This document shows, piece by piece, positions 26,804 to 35,620 of a stretch of 64,000 bases of DNA. Both the position numbers and the translations under genes were made by a program. The notes under the pieces were generated by a model. That model did not search any database and had not been told where the DNA came from. It saw nothing but the letters and a program-made list of their open reading frames with translations. Source of the stretch: Salinimicrobium marinum (GTDB lineage: Bacteria; Bacteroidota; Bacteroidia; Flavobacteriales; Flavobacteriaceae); NCBI RefSeq assembly GCF_014651535.1, contig NZ_BMXB01000001.1, positions 805,470 through 869,469 of the forward strand. Reading direction: 5' to 3'. Positions within the stretch are counted from its first letter, which is position 1, and each line of letters starts with the position of its first letter.

Positions 26804-29353
26804 TTACCGCGCCTGCTTCCTCAATACCTGTAACGGCGGACTTTTTAAAACGCTTAAACTACTACTAAGCCCTATGATCATTACAAGCATAGTTATTCCA
26901 GGTAATAAAATAAGGAACGGAATTAAGGAGGGTATGAACGGAGAATCGAACACCAGCCAAGCCAGCAGCTGACTACTTATTAATGACAGCAGTATCCCGG
27001 AAAAGGCTCCCAGGATACCTAGATAGAAGTATTCGAGGGCAAGGATCTTCAGGATTTGTTTGCTGCGTGCACCAATGGTTCGTAAAAGGACACTTTCTTT
27101 GATCCGTTGGTATTTGCTGGTTCGTACGGCACCTAAAAGAACAATGATCCCGGTAAGTATACTGAAAAAAGCCATGAAATTGATGAGCCATGAGATCTGA
27201 TCCAGAATCTCTTCAATCACCGTAAGTACCTGCCGAAGATCTATTATGGATACGTTTGGAAATTTTCTTACCAGCTCCTGCTGCAATTCTGCAGAAGTTT
27301 CTTCATTGGCAATATTAGAAGTCAGTACCCGGAACTGTGGCGCATCCTCCAAAACACCTGCAGGAAAGAGGACTGTAAAATTTAATTGCATACGGCTCCA
27401 GTCTACCGTTCTTATGCTCTTCACGACAGTATTTAACAAAACTCCCTGGACGTTGAATGTTACTTCATCCCCAACTTCGACAAGGGCATCTTCAGCAAAG
27501 TTGTCACTTACAGAGATAGGCACCGGTTGCATTTCTTGTGCTTCTCCAATCCACTCGCCCTGCTCCAGAGTTTCAGAAGGAATTAGGGAATCACGATAGG
27601 TAACCCTGAATTCATGGTGTAAAATCCACCCATTAATTCTTGAAGCTGTATCCTGCCGAATTTTATTTGCAGACTCTCCTTTTATGCTCTGAACTCTCAT
27701 AGTTACAATAGGGATGTCATTTAGAATAGGTAAATTTCTTTTTCTAAAAGTTTCAGCGACGGCTTCCTGCTGTTCAGTTTGAATGTCCAGCAGGATCATG
27801 TTGGGACTGTCTTCCTGAGATTCTAAAGTAGCCTGTGCCAGCAAAATGTCTTTAGTGAAGTAGAGTGTACTAATTAAAAATGTACCTACTCCTATTGCCA
27901 ATACTAACGTGAGTGTCTGGTTTTGGGGCCTGAAAAGGCTGAGTAAACTTTGTCTTGCTGAAAACCCCCATTTGGCAGGAAAATATTTTTTAATTGCTTT
28001 CATGAACAGTTTTGCAATCCCGGCCAGGATAGAAAAAGTTATAATAATTCCGGCAACAAATCCCAGGGAGTATCTCCAGTCCTCCAGTAACCAGTACGAA
28101 AAAAGGAAAATGAAAAGAAAAATTCCCGCTAGCACCAGTAAGCCTGCTTTTCCGGAATTTGACTTTCCTTCGGCCTGAACTCTTAGCGCCTGTAGGGGAG
28201 AAACATATAAGGTGCTCATTAAAGGATAGAGTGCAAATAAAACCGACATCCAAATTCCCAGCAGTAGCCCCATAAATATAACCTGGGGAGAAAATGCCAT
28301 TTCTACCTCTACTGGCAAAAGATCCTGAAGCATTATTGGAAATAGCTGTTGAAGAAGTAAACCAACAGCTGTTCCTATAATTCCGCCGATAAAGCCTATA
28401 AAGGCTATCTGAATAAGATAAATAAGGAAGGTTTGTTTTTTTGAAGCACCCAGGCATTTTAAAACAGCGACAGACTTTAATTTCTCCCTGATGTAAATAT
28501 GGATTGCACTTGCTATCCCTACACACCCTAATAAAAGGGCAATAAATGCTACCAGATTAAGGAATTTTCCAAAGTTTTCATACCTCTGGCCCAGGCGTTC
28601 GCTGGTAGAAGTGTGTGTGTCAAGATCGGCGTCATTGGCATCCAGTAATGGGTCTAGTTCTTCATCCAGTCGCTCCATATCTGTTCCGGGATTGGCTACA
28701 AAATAAAATTCGTAGTCTATGCGGCTTCCGGTTTGTACCAGTCCGGTTTTTTCAATAAAATCATAAGGAATGATCACGGGAGGTGCAACAGAACTAAAAA
28801 TGGCTGTACTTCCCGGCACCGAATGTAAGGCTCCGGTAACTGGAAGTGTACTTTCTCCTAATTTTATGCTGTCTCCGGGTGAAATTCCCAGCTGAAGCAT
28901 TACCGTAGCATCCACTAGCACACCTCCCCTTTCCTGATATCTACTGGCAGCTTCGGGAGGCGAGGTTTCCAGTACTCCATAGAACGGAAAACCGTCTTCA
29001 ATCCCGCGCACCTGCATTAATTTTGTAGCACCCGATTTTGGGAAAGCCGCCATCGAAGCAAAACTGATCTCCCGCGCATCTGCTCCGCCCAGGGAATCTA
29101 TAATCTGTTCCACTCTTTCGTTCGGAGGGTTATCACTATCAATCGTAAAATCGGCGCCCATTAAGGATTTTGATTGTAAAGCAATGTTGTCCTTCAGGGT
29201 TTCGCCAAAAGATTGTATTGCGACAACAGCAGCGATACCAAGAACGATGGAAGCCATGAAAAGGGATAATTTCCGGGCACTTGCTTTTCCATCCCGCCAT
29301 GCCATTTTCAGAAGCCATTTAAATCCGGCTGTTGAAGTGGTTTTATTTTTCAT
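26804..29353 (-). CDS. FtsX-like ABC transporter permease (YbbP-like)
   Basis: An 849-residue membrane protein with an N-terminal helix, a long periplasmic domain (about 45-260), a first FtsX core of helices (about 262-390), two more helices around 400-450, a second periplasmic domain, and a terminal FtsX core (about 725-845). This doubled MacB/FtsX arrangement matches the YbbP type. The ATG overlaps the TGA of the ATPase gene by 4 bp, so the two are translationally coupled. With the divergent TesA-like gene next door the set mirrors E. coli tesA-ybbA-ybbP. The substrate is unknown; an envelope lipid or lipoprotein role is only a guess. Confidence 0.88.
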   Translation of the reverse strand: MKNKTTSTAGFKWLLKMAWRDGKASARKLSLFMASIVLGIAAVVAIQSFGETLKDNIALQSKSLMGADFTIDSDNPPNERVEQIIDSLGGADAREISFASMAAFPKSGATKLMQVRGIEDGFPFYGVLETSPPEAASRYQERGGVLVDATVMLQLGISPGDSIKLGESTLPVTGALHSVPGSTAIFSSVAPPVIIPYDFIEKTGLVQTGSRIDYEFYFVANPGTDMERLDEELDPLLDANDADLDTHTSTSERLGQRYENFGKFLNLVAFIALLLGCVGIASAIHIYIREKLKSVAVLKCLGASKKQTFLIYLIQIAFIGFIGGIIGTAVGLLLQQLFPIMLQDLLPVEVEMAFSPQVIFMGLLLGIWMSVLFALYPLMSTLYVSPLQALRVQAEGKSNSGKAGLLVLAGIFLFIFLFSYWLLEDWRYSLGFVAGIIITFSILAGIAKLFMKAIKKYFPAKWGFSARQSLLSLFRPQNQTLTLVLAIGVGTFLISTLYFTKDILLAQATLESQEDSPNMILLDIQTEQQEAVAETFRKRNLPILNDIPIVTMRVQSIKGESANKIRQDTASRINGWILHHEFRVTYRDSLIPSETLEQGEWIGEAQEMQPVPISVSDNFAEDALVEVGDEVTFNVQGVLLNTVVKSIRTVDWSRMQLNFTVLFPAGVLEDAPQFRVLTSNIANEETSAELQQELVRKFPNVSIIDLRQVLTVIEEILDQISWLINFMAFFSILTGIIVLLGAVRTSKYQRIKESVLLRTIGARSKQILKILALEYFYLGILGAFSGILLSLISSQLLAWLVFDSPFIPSLIPFLILLPGITMLVMIIGLSSSLSVLKSPPLQVLRKQAR

Positions 29354-30036
29354 AATGCCGTCTGCTCGTTTGCAAGAATTCTTCCGCCTTTTAGCTTCAG
29401 GATTCGCTGGGTTTTCTGTGCCAGTTCGAGATCATGTGTAACAATCACGAGGGTAGTTCCTGCCTCTTTATTGAGTTCAAAAAGTAGTTTTACTATAATT
29501 TCACCGGTTGCAGCATCCAGGTTTCCGGTAGGTTCATCGGCAAATAAAATGGAAGGACTATTTGAAAAAGCCCTCGCTACAGCAACTCTTTGCTGTTCGC
29601 CTCCCGAAAGCTGGGAAGGGTAGTGGTGGATACGATCTCCTAAACCTACCTTTTCCAGCAATTCTTTTCCGGCTTTTGAGGCATTTTTAGCACCACGCAA
29701 TTCCAGCGGCACCGCCACATTTTCCAGGGCTGTAAGTGTTGGCAGTAGTTGAAAATCCTGAAAAACAAAACCTACATTCCGGTTTCGCAGCAAAGCCCGT
29801 TCATCTTCAGAAAGCTTGCTTAGATTTGTTCCGCAAAGATCTATAGAACCAGTATCGGGTTGGTCTAATCCTGCACATAAACCTAGAAGCGTGGTTTTTC
29901 CGCTTCCCGAAGGTCCCACGATCGAAAATGATTCACCTTCTTCAATATCAAAGCTAATGTCGTGAAGTACTGTTAAGTTTTTTGAACCGCTTGAGTAGCT
30001 TTTTCCTAAGTGGTGAACGTTTAATATCTTTGCCAT
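29350..30036 (-). CDS. ABC transporter ATP-binding protein (YbbA-like)
   Basis: A 228-residue ATPase of the MacB/LolD/FtsE group. Walker A is GPSGSGKT (about 39-46), the Q-loop FQDFQLL, the signature LSGGEQQRV, Walker B ILFADEPTGNLD and the switch His in VTHDLEL are all intact. It pairs with the FtsX-like permease that overlaps its stop codon. It lies 60 bp from the divergent SGNH hydrolase gene. Function follows the permease and is not known. Confidence 0.93.
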   Translation of the reverse strand: MAKILNVHHLGKSYSSGSKNLTVLHDISFDIEEGESFSIVGPSGSGKTTLLGLCAGLDQPDTGSIDLCGTNLSKLSEDERALLRNRNVGFVFQDFQLLPTLTALENVAVPLELRGAKNASKAGKELLEKVGLGDRIHHYPSQLSGGEQQRVAVARAFSNSPSILFADEPTGNLDAATGEIIVKLLFELNKEAGTTLVIVTHDLELAQKTQRILKLKGGRILANEQTAL

Positions 30037-30096
30037 ACTGATTGTCTTGCTGAAAAAGGCAAAATAATGAAATGATTTGGATTAAATCCCGGTGCT

Positions 30097-30819
30097 ATGA
30101 GAAACTTACTGTTATGTTTTGCTTTATTATTTTCTGGTTTTTTGACCTCATGTGGCGACAACACGGGTAATAAAGAAGAGGAAAAAACAGAAGAGATTGT
30201 AAATTCTGAAAATGATCTTCAGGAAAAGGAGAGCAGTGAGACAGAAACAGGGGTGATCCTTTTCTTCGGGAACAGTTTGACTGCTGGACTGGGGGTGGAA
30301 TCTGAAGAAGCTTTTCCGGCACTTATTCAGGAAAAACTGGATTCTCTTAGGCTGGATTTTGAGGTGGTAAATGCCGGATTGAGCGGTGAAACCACTGCAG
30401 GAGGTAGGAACAGGATTGATTGGGTGTTGAATCAGGATGTTGAGGTTTTTGTACTGGAACTTGGGGCGAATGATGGATTACGAGGAGTTCCGGTGGAAGA
30501 AACAAAAAGAAATCTCCAGGCGATCATCAATACGGTTCGGGAAAAAAATCCCGATACACAAATTATTCTGGCCGGAATGCAGATGCCACCCAACATGGGT
30601 AAGGATTATACAAGCCGTTTCAGTAACATTTTTCCGGAACTTGCTGAAGAAAATGAGGTCCACCTTATCCCCTTTCTGCTCGAGAACGTGGGCGGGATCG
30701 CAGAATTGAATCAAAATGACGGAATCCACCCTACTGCCGAAGGTCAAAAGATCCTTGCAGAAAACGTATGGGATGTTTTAGAACCAATAGTAGAGGAGAA
30801 GATGGTAGTTGAGGAATAA
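30097..30819 (+). CDS. tesA: SGNH/GDSL hydrolase, TesA-like esterase, lipoprotein
   Basis: A 240-residue protein with lipobox LTSC (Cys19) and a Glu/Lys-rich linker to about residue 50. The SGNH blocks are complete: FFGNSLTAG (Ser60; GNS replaces GDS), NAGLSGETT, GANDG (Asn125) and the Asp208-His211 dyad in NDGIHPT. It is related to multifunctional TesA/arylesterase (thioesterase, lysophospholipase). Divergent transcription from a YbbA/YbbP-like transporter repeats the arrangement in E. coli. Being lipid-anchored, unlike soluble periplasmic TesA, it probably acts on lipids at a membrane face; the substrate is inferred. Confidence 0.87.
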   Translation: MRNLLLCFALLFSGFLTSCGDNTGNKEEEKTEEIVNSENDLQEKESSETETGVILFFGNSLTAGLGVESEEAFPALIQEKLDSLRLDFEVVNAGLSGETTAGGRNRIDWVLNQDVEVFVLELGANDGLRGVPVEETKRNLQAIINTVREKNPDTQIILAGMQMPPNMGKDYTSRFSNIFPELAEENEVHLIPFLLENVGGIAELNQNDGIHPTAEGQKILAENVWDVLEPIVEEKMVVEE

Positions 30820-30887
30820 TATCCTTGTTTTCTGAATTTATATTCCTGAAAATTTTCTGTTTCAGCAAAAAGATTTTTCTTCTTATT

Positions 30888-30905
30888 CTGAATTACATAA
30901 TTCAG
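30888..30905. terminator. palindromic hairpin between convergent genes
   Basis: CTGAATTA and TAATTCAG form a perfect 8-bp palindrome with a 2-nt centre, between the convergent tesA-like and esterase genes. T-rich flanks on both sides make a weak bidirectional terminator plausible. Confidence 0.35.
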
Positions 30906-30950
30906 GATTTTCGGAGACTTTTAATATTCTGTTTGTTATATCTTTTTTAG

Positions 30951-31817
30951 CTAAAAATGCTCTTCTATAAAAGTTTTCAGCTGTAGTTGCATATCGAAAT
31001 TTTCCGCATTTTCCCAATCTCCGTGTCCACCATCATAAAGAGTGAAATTATTGATCACACCTGAAGCATCCAGTTGTTCTTTTAAAAATCTTCCGTTGCT
31101 AATGGGTACTAGTGGGTCGTCTTTTCCGTAAAAAAGGATTGTGGGACTATTATTTTTTGTCACTAAATGCGCAGGACTAATGGCACGTGCAAGATCAGTA
31201 ATGCCTGTGTAAGCACTTTCATCAACGAGTTGTTCCAGGGCAGTATCAAATTCCGGGTTTCCCGTATAAAAAGGATCTGTAAAATCTGTGGGCCCTACGA
31301 TACTGCAAACCAGCTTTACCTTGTCCTCAAGATCATATACACTGTCGAACTGCAGGGCAAGATGGGCTCCGGCACTGGCTCCTATAAAAGCGAATTCGGC
31401 TTTTATATCAAAGTTTTTCGCTTCGGTATTTAAATATTCCAAAGCTAATTTTAAATCCAGGAATTGGTTTGGGAAGGCAGCGCGGGTTGGAGGTTTGGCA
31501 AGACGGTAATTCAGGTTTGCTATCGCATATCCGGGAAGGTTTTTTTGCAAAAGAGGAATATAATCCTTCATATCACTTTTATCTCCAGTGATCCAGCCGC
31601 CACCGTGAATGAATACAAGAATTCTGGTAGTGGAAGGAGAACGGTTGGCAGGCAGATAAATGTCTAGCGTATGGGCTGCATCTGGACCATATTTCAGATC
31701 GTTCAAAACTTTTTCAGAAACTTTGGTTTCAAAATTTTCAGTTGTAGGGATGTCATTTTTAGAGCAGGAAGTGAAAATTAGGATAAAAAAGAGAAGAAGA
31801 GAAATTTTAGACTTCAT
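30951..31817 (-). CDS. alpha/beta hydrolase lipoprotein (HGGGW esterase family)
   Basis: A 288-residue lipoprotein, lipobox FTSC (Cys18). The oxyanion motif HGGGW (71-75), nucleophile Ser148 (GASAG), Asp234 (YGKDDPLVP) and His265 (GGHGDW) give a full catalytic triad of the carboxylesterase / kynurenine-formamidase-like group (Abhydrolase_3). Several xylan and pectin acetyl esterases have this shape, but no carbohydrate gene is adjacent, so the substrate is open. Probably located in the periplasm or at the outer membrane. Convergent with the tesA-like gene. Confidence 0.82.
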   Translation of the reverse strand: MKSKISLLLFFILIFTSCSKNDIPTTENFETKVSEKVLNDLKYGPDAAHTLDIYLPANRSPSTTRILVFIHGGGWITGDKSDMKDYIPLLQKNLPGYAIANLNYRLAKPPTRAAFPNQFLDLKLALEYLNTEAKNFDIKAEFAFIGASAGAHLALQFDSVYDLEDKVKLVCSIVGPTDFTDPFYTGNPEFDTALEQLVDESAYTGITDLARAISPAHLVTKNNSPTILFYGKDDPLVPISNGRFLKEQLDASGVINNFTLYDGGHGDWENAENFDMQLQLKTFIEEHF

Positions 31818-32177
31818 AATGCTGCTGTTAAGGATCTATTTTTCAGTTGTATAAACTGATGTGAAGTTCCTTTAAATGAGTGGTGAAAGCAATAAGGGAG
31901 AACCCCCATATTTATGAAGAAGGAATTTTCTGAAGTAGAATTGGTGACAAGTGAAGTTTTCTAAAGGGAAAAATGGAAGAAAGGGAGTCGCTGGATGCAG
32001 CGCGAGAAGATTAAAAATTAAAATGGGAAGAAGGGAGGACTGTTTAACTTCAGTCCTAAGATGAATTGATATACAATAAATCCTACCTTTTCATCTATGA
32101 AAAGATTACCGGGAAGACTTGTGAGAATGAGGATGATCAAATAGTTTTGATGCTGAGAAAAATTCTCAACATGAATT
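31818..32177. other. non-coding stretch
   Basis: About 360 bp between the esterase start and the first small membrane-protein gene. I see only short interrupted frames, no strong hairpin with a T-tract and no exact TAnnTTTG box on the strand that would serve the esterase. Confidence 0.5.
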
Positions 32178-32285
32178 CTATTCCCGGTGATCACTTTTAG
32201 GTGGAAAAATCTGGTGCCAGATAATGACAGTGATGATGATCACGGAGAGGACTCCTCCTATGATGTATAATAATCCTGTAAGCAT
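32178..32285 (-). CDS. small single-pass membrane protein (35 aa)
   Basis: An ATG at 32285 opens a 35-codon frame to TAG (32178). The product is one long hydrophobic segment (about residues 5-24, GGVLSVIIITVIIW) with a short polar tail (PPKSDHRE). The composition and clean boundaries are typical of genuine small membrane proteins, and a second one lies 123 bp upstream on the same strand. The frame is too short for usual gene calling. Function unknown; I know no named family. Confidence 0.55.
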   Translation of the reverse strand: MLTGLLYIIGGVLSVIIITVIIWHQIFPPKSDHRE

Positions 32286-32408
32286 CGCTAAAGCTTTTTA
32301 ATTGAAGGTAGTTTAAAATAGTGGGATGCTAATCCCAAACCAGAACACGGATCTCCTGTCAAAAATGCAAATGAAGGTTATGAAGATACAATAGCTGCAT
32401 ACTTCTAT

Positions 32409-32546
32409 TTATGGTCTAACCAAATAACTGAGTAATACCAGGAAAATAAAGAATGCAAAAATTAATATCTGATTCGTTCTTGCCACATTCTCTCCTGATG
32501 CATTTTGGTTAGTGGTTTCTTTCTGATTTTTTTCCTGCGTGCTCAT
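32409..32546 (-). CDS. small single-pass membrane protein (45 aa)
   Basis: An ATG at 32546 opens a 45-codon frame to TAA (32409). A polar, Asn/Gln-rich N-terminus (about 1-26) precedes one transmembrane segment (about 27-42, ILIFAFFIFLVLLSYL) and a short basic end. It lies upstream of the 35-residue protein in the same direction, suggesting a pair. Function unknown. Confidence 0.5.
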   Translation of the reverse strand: MSTQEKNQKETTNQNASGENVARTNQILIFAFFIFLVLLSYLVRP

Positions 32547-32705
32547 ATCAATCAAATTGAGGGTTAGCTTTTTCTAAATTTGGTAACAGAGCAATTTTTT
32601 ATTTTAAATTAAAGAAAAAATTATGAAAATAACAAAATGAGGGTGTTAAATTCCAGTATATGAAATTTATACCCCTTTAAAACATAGATATGTCAAACGA
32701 TCGAA

Positions 32706-34004
32706 TCAGTTAACTTTTAAAGGAATTTGCAAGGGAGCCGATTTTCCTGCAGGTTTAATAAAAAGAATCCCTGAAAAATCTTTAGGCAGATCTTCATCTA
32801 TCTCCATTTTCAATTCGATGGTTTCTCCGGGAGGTATAATAAGCGGACTTTTAAAATCTGATGTTAATTTAATTTTTTCAGAATCATCGGTTTCTATATA
32901 ACTTATCAGCATGGCTTTATTAGAACTACTGTTTTTTATGGTAAAAGATTGTTGCTTTCGTTCGGAAAAATTCAGTTGATCGGGAAAAACGATCAGTTCC
33001 CCTTTTTGTAAAGATTCTGCGGTAATTTCAGAATTTTCTTCGGGAGCAAATATTTCAAATGAGGTGAGTTCGGGGCCACCACCACGATTTCCGCTTCCTG
33101 CTCCTATAATAATTACATTATTGACAGCAACAGCTTGTGTACCATGCCTGCCTTTTTTCATATCGGGTAATTTTTTCCATGTTCCGGAGGAAATTTCCAG
33201 CATTTCAACTTCCGCGTGTGCAGCTTCCTGAGCATCACTTTCTCCGCCTAGCACTGTGGGATTGCCGTTGTAGACCACGGTGGCAGAACCTGCCCGGGGA
33301 GTTGGAATATTTGAGAGTACCTCCCATTTTCCAGATTTGAAATCGTACACATTTGTTTCTGTTACAGTTCCGGCAAAGCCGTTATCTGTTACGCTCCCGG
33401 ATTGTCTTCCTCCTGCAACAAAAAGCTGGTCTCCAATAACCACTGGCTGAAAATGATCTCTGGCTACAGGTGCATTGGGAAGTATCTTCCAGGTGTTGCT
33501 GTAGGGATCATATTCATCTAGCCAGTTGACCCAGCCCGATGTATGCCCGTTGATTATCCCGTTTACCAGGTAGATCTTATTTTGATAAACTGTCACACCT
33601 GCAGCACCGCGCCTCCTGTTTTCGGGAATTTTGGGACCAGTGATCCAGAGATCTTCAGAAACATCGTATATAAGAACATGAGATAAAGGGGTTTCATAAG
33701 GCCAGCCTCCCGTAAAAGCACCAAGAACATATAGAAGTCCGTCGAGGGCCGCGGCCTGAAAATGATGAATTTCGAACGGAGGCTGCGCTCCCTGTGACCA
33801 CTCCATAGTTTCTGTGTTGAGGATATCCAGTGGTTTGTTTCCCCTTCCGCCAATTAGAATCATGTTGTTGCCCACCAGGGTCATGGCATTTTCATGTCTT
33901 TCGTGAACCTCTCCCTTAGCAGCAAGGCTCTTCCAGGAAGGAGTTTGAGAATGAACAGCAATTGTTGAAAATAGAAGTAGAAAAAGGCATAAAAGATTTT
34001 TCAT
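32706..34004 (-). CDS. secreted kelch-repeat beta-propeller protein
   Basis: A 432-residue exported protein, signal peptide ending VHSQ (about residue 20). Five to six kelch blades are visible from about 30 to 320, each with a hydrophobic strand, a Gly-Gly/Gly-Ala step (MILIGGRG; LYVLGAFTGG; LFVAGGRQSG; TVLGGESD; VIIIGAGSG) and a distal Trp (TMEW; EDLW; NTWK; GKWE; GTWK). Residues about 340-432 form an Ig-like domain of the choice-of-anchor type (NFSERKQQSFTIKNSS). No catalytic motif is visible, so a binding or scaffold role is likely. N-acetylneuraminate epimerase NanM is also a kelch protein, but the surroundings hold no sialic-acid genes. Confidence 0.78.
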   Translation of the reverse strand: MKNLLCLFLLLFSTIAVHSQTPSWKSLAAKGEVHERHENAMTLVGNNMILIGGRGNKPLDILNTETMEWSQGAQPPFEIHHFQAAALDGLLYVLGAFTGGWPYETPLSHVLIYDVSEDLWITGPKIPENRRRGAAGVTVYQNKIYLVNGIINGHTSGWVNWLDEYDPYSNTWKILPNAPVARDHFQPVVIGDQLFVAGGRQSGSVTDNGFAGTVTETNVYDFKSGKWEVLSNIPTPRAGSATVVYNGNPTVLGGESDAQEAAHAEVEMLEISSGTWKKLPDMKKGRHGTQAVAVNNVIIIGAGSGNRGGGPELTSFEIFAPEENSEITAESLQKGELIVFPDQLNFSERKQQSFTIKNSSSNKAMLISYIETDDSEKIKLTSDFKSPLIIPPGETIELKMEIDEDLPKDFSGILFIKPAGKSAPLQIPLKVN

Positions 34005-34139
34005 TTTCAGGAGTTTGGAAATGGTTAAGCCTTAAAAGTATGATTTTTTTAAATATTTTTCATTTAAGGTTCTTCAGAAGAAACTAAAAGATAGCCGCAG
34101 AATTTTGTTGAGAATGATTTAGAAGGTCTTGAAAAGAAT

Positions 34140-34172
34140 TTTGGTAATTAAATCATGCTTCGCCTATATTTG
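34140..34172 (+). promoter_or_regulatory. promoter of the AGCS symporter gene
   Basis: TTTG at 34140-34143 and an exact TAnnTTTG box (TATATTTG, 34165-34172) are spaced by 21 bp, the expected Bacteroidota arrangement. The start of transcription would fall about 4 nt after the box, at or next to the ATG at 34176. The box lies downstream of the alternative ATG at 34155, which argues against that start. Confidence 0.6.
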
Positions 34173-34175
34173 TTT

Positions 34176-35555
34176 ATGGCTAAATTAGACGGGTTTATAG
34201 CGGAGTTTGCTTCATTTGTATGGGGGCTTCCGCTTTTAATTTTACTCACCGGGGGTGGGTTATATCTTTTAATCTATTCAAGATTCCTTCCTTTTCGATA
34301 TTTAGGACACTCTCTGAAGGTTCTTCGTGGAAAATATGATGATCCTAATGATCCCGGTGACATCAATCATTTTAGAGCTCTTGCTACCGCTTTGTCTTCT
34401 ACCATTGGAATGGGGAACATCGCCGGGGTAGCAGTGGCTATAGCTATTGGAGGTCCAGGTGCCATGTTTTGGCTTTGGGTTAGTGCCATTATTGGAATGG
34501 CTACTAAATTCTTCACGAATACACTTGCCGTGATGTACCGCGGTAAAGATTCTGAAGGAAAGCTGCAAGGTGGTCCCATGTATTTTATTACAGAAGGACT
34601 GGGGAAAAAATGGTGGGCTTTGGCAGCATTTTTCAGTTTTGCAGGATTGGTAGGTGCCCTGCCGGTTTTTAATGTGAATCAACTTACCCAGGCAATCAAT
34701 GACATTCTTCTGGAACCTAATGGAGTGCCCTTGGGATTTACCACCAATCTAATCATTGGTTTTGTGCTGGTAGCGATAACATCGGTAGTGATATTTGGTG
34801 GTATTGAACGCATCAGTAAAACCGTGGGAAAGCTGGTGCCGATAATGGTGGCATTGTATTTCTTTTCGGTTTTGATCATTCTTATCGTCAATTTTGATGT
34901 AGTTCCTTATTATTTCGGACTCATCTTCACTGATGCTTTTTCTGCCGATTATTATGGCGGAGATTCCTTTTTAGGCGGAATTGTAGGGGGGTTGATCGTG
35001 CTGGGGATAAGACGTGGTGCTTTCTCTAATGAAGCGGGGATAGGAACTGCCCCTATGGCGCATGGTGCTGCCCGCACGAAAGAACCGGTGCGGGAAGGAT
35101 TGGTAGCAATGCTTGGACCGGCCATTGACACCCTGTTGATATGTTCCTTAACCGGAATGGCTATTCTTGTAACTGATGTTTGGCAGACGACAGACGCCAA
35201 TGGAGTAAGTTTAACGGCTGCCGCATTTAGTGAGTCCATTCCTGTATATGGCAATTATTTACTCCTTATTTGTATTGCTATTTTTAGTATTTCCTCTCTC
35301 TTTTCCTATTCTTACTACGGAACAAAATGTCTTTCATTTTTAATAGGGGCCGATAAAAAACATTATTACAACTACTTTTATGTACTAAGTATTCTTTTGG
35401 GAGCAACTACTTCGTTGAGCATGATGATTAACCTTATCGACGGATTTTTTGCTTTGATGGCTATTCCAACCATGATCTCAACGCTTATAATGGCACCCAG
35501 GGTGCTGAAGGAAGCCAAAAATTACTTTTCTAAACTGAATATGAAATCTCTGTGA
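34176..35555 (+). CDS. sodium:alanine/glycine symporter (AGCS family)
   Basis: A 459-residue transporter with about 11 helices. The AGCS signature is clear: TIGMGNIAGVAVAIAIGGPG, then FWLWVSAIIGMATKF, and later GAFSNEAGIGTAPMAHGAA. It takes up alanine, glycine or a related amino acid with Na+. I choose the ATG at 34176 (MAKLDGFIAEF) because a consensus promoter overlaps the earlier ATG at 34155 and because family members start with this segment; the longer form would have seven more residues. The gene is monocistronic and divergent from the kelch gene. Confidence 0.9.
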   Translation: MAKLDGFIAEFASFVWGLPLLILLTGGGLYLLIYSRFLPFRYLGHSLKVLRGKYDDPNDPGDINHFRALATALSSTIGMGNIAGVAVAIAIGGPGAMFWLWVSAIIGMATKFFTNTLAVMYRGKDSEGKLQGGPMYFITEGLGKKWWALAAFFSFAGLVGALPVFNVNQLTQAINDILLEPNGVPLGFTTNLIIGFVLVAITSVVIFGGIERISKTVGKLVPIMVALYFFSVLIILIVNFDVVPYYFGLIFTDAFSADYYGGDSFLGGIVGGLIVLGIRRGAFSNEAGIGTAPMAHGAARTKEPVREGLVAMLGPAIDTLLICSLTGMAILVTDVWQTTDANGVSLTAAAFSESIPVYGNYLLLICIAIFSISSLFSYSYYGTKCLSFLIGADKKHYYNYFYVLSILLGATTSLSMMINLIDGFFALMAIPTMISTLIMAPRVLKEAKNYFSKLNMKSL

Positions 35556-35620
35556 TCTAACTAAAATTCTTTGAGAGGAGTGAATGCTAGTACGAATGCA
35601 GATTGTTATAGTACGGTTTT

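Noticed and set aside
32706-34004. N-acetylneuraminate epimerase (NanM) for the kelch protein
   Set aside because: Only the general kelch fold supports it; no sialic-acid genes are near, and the C-terminal Ig-like domain is not part of NanM.
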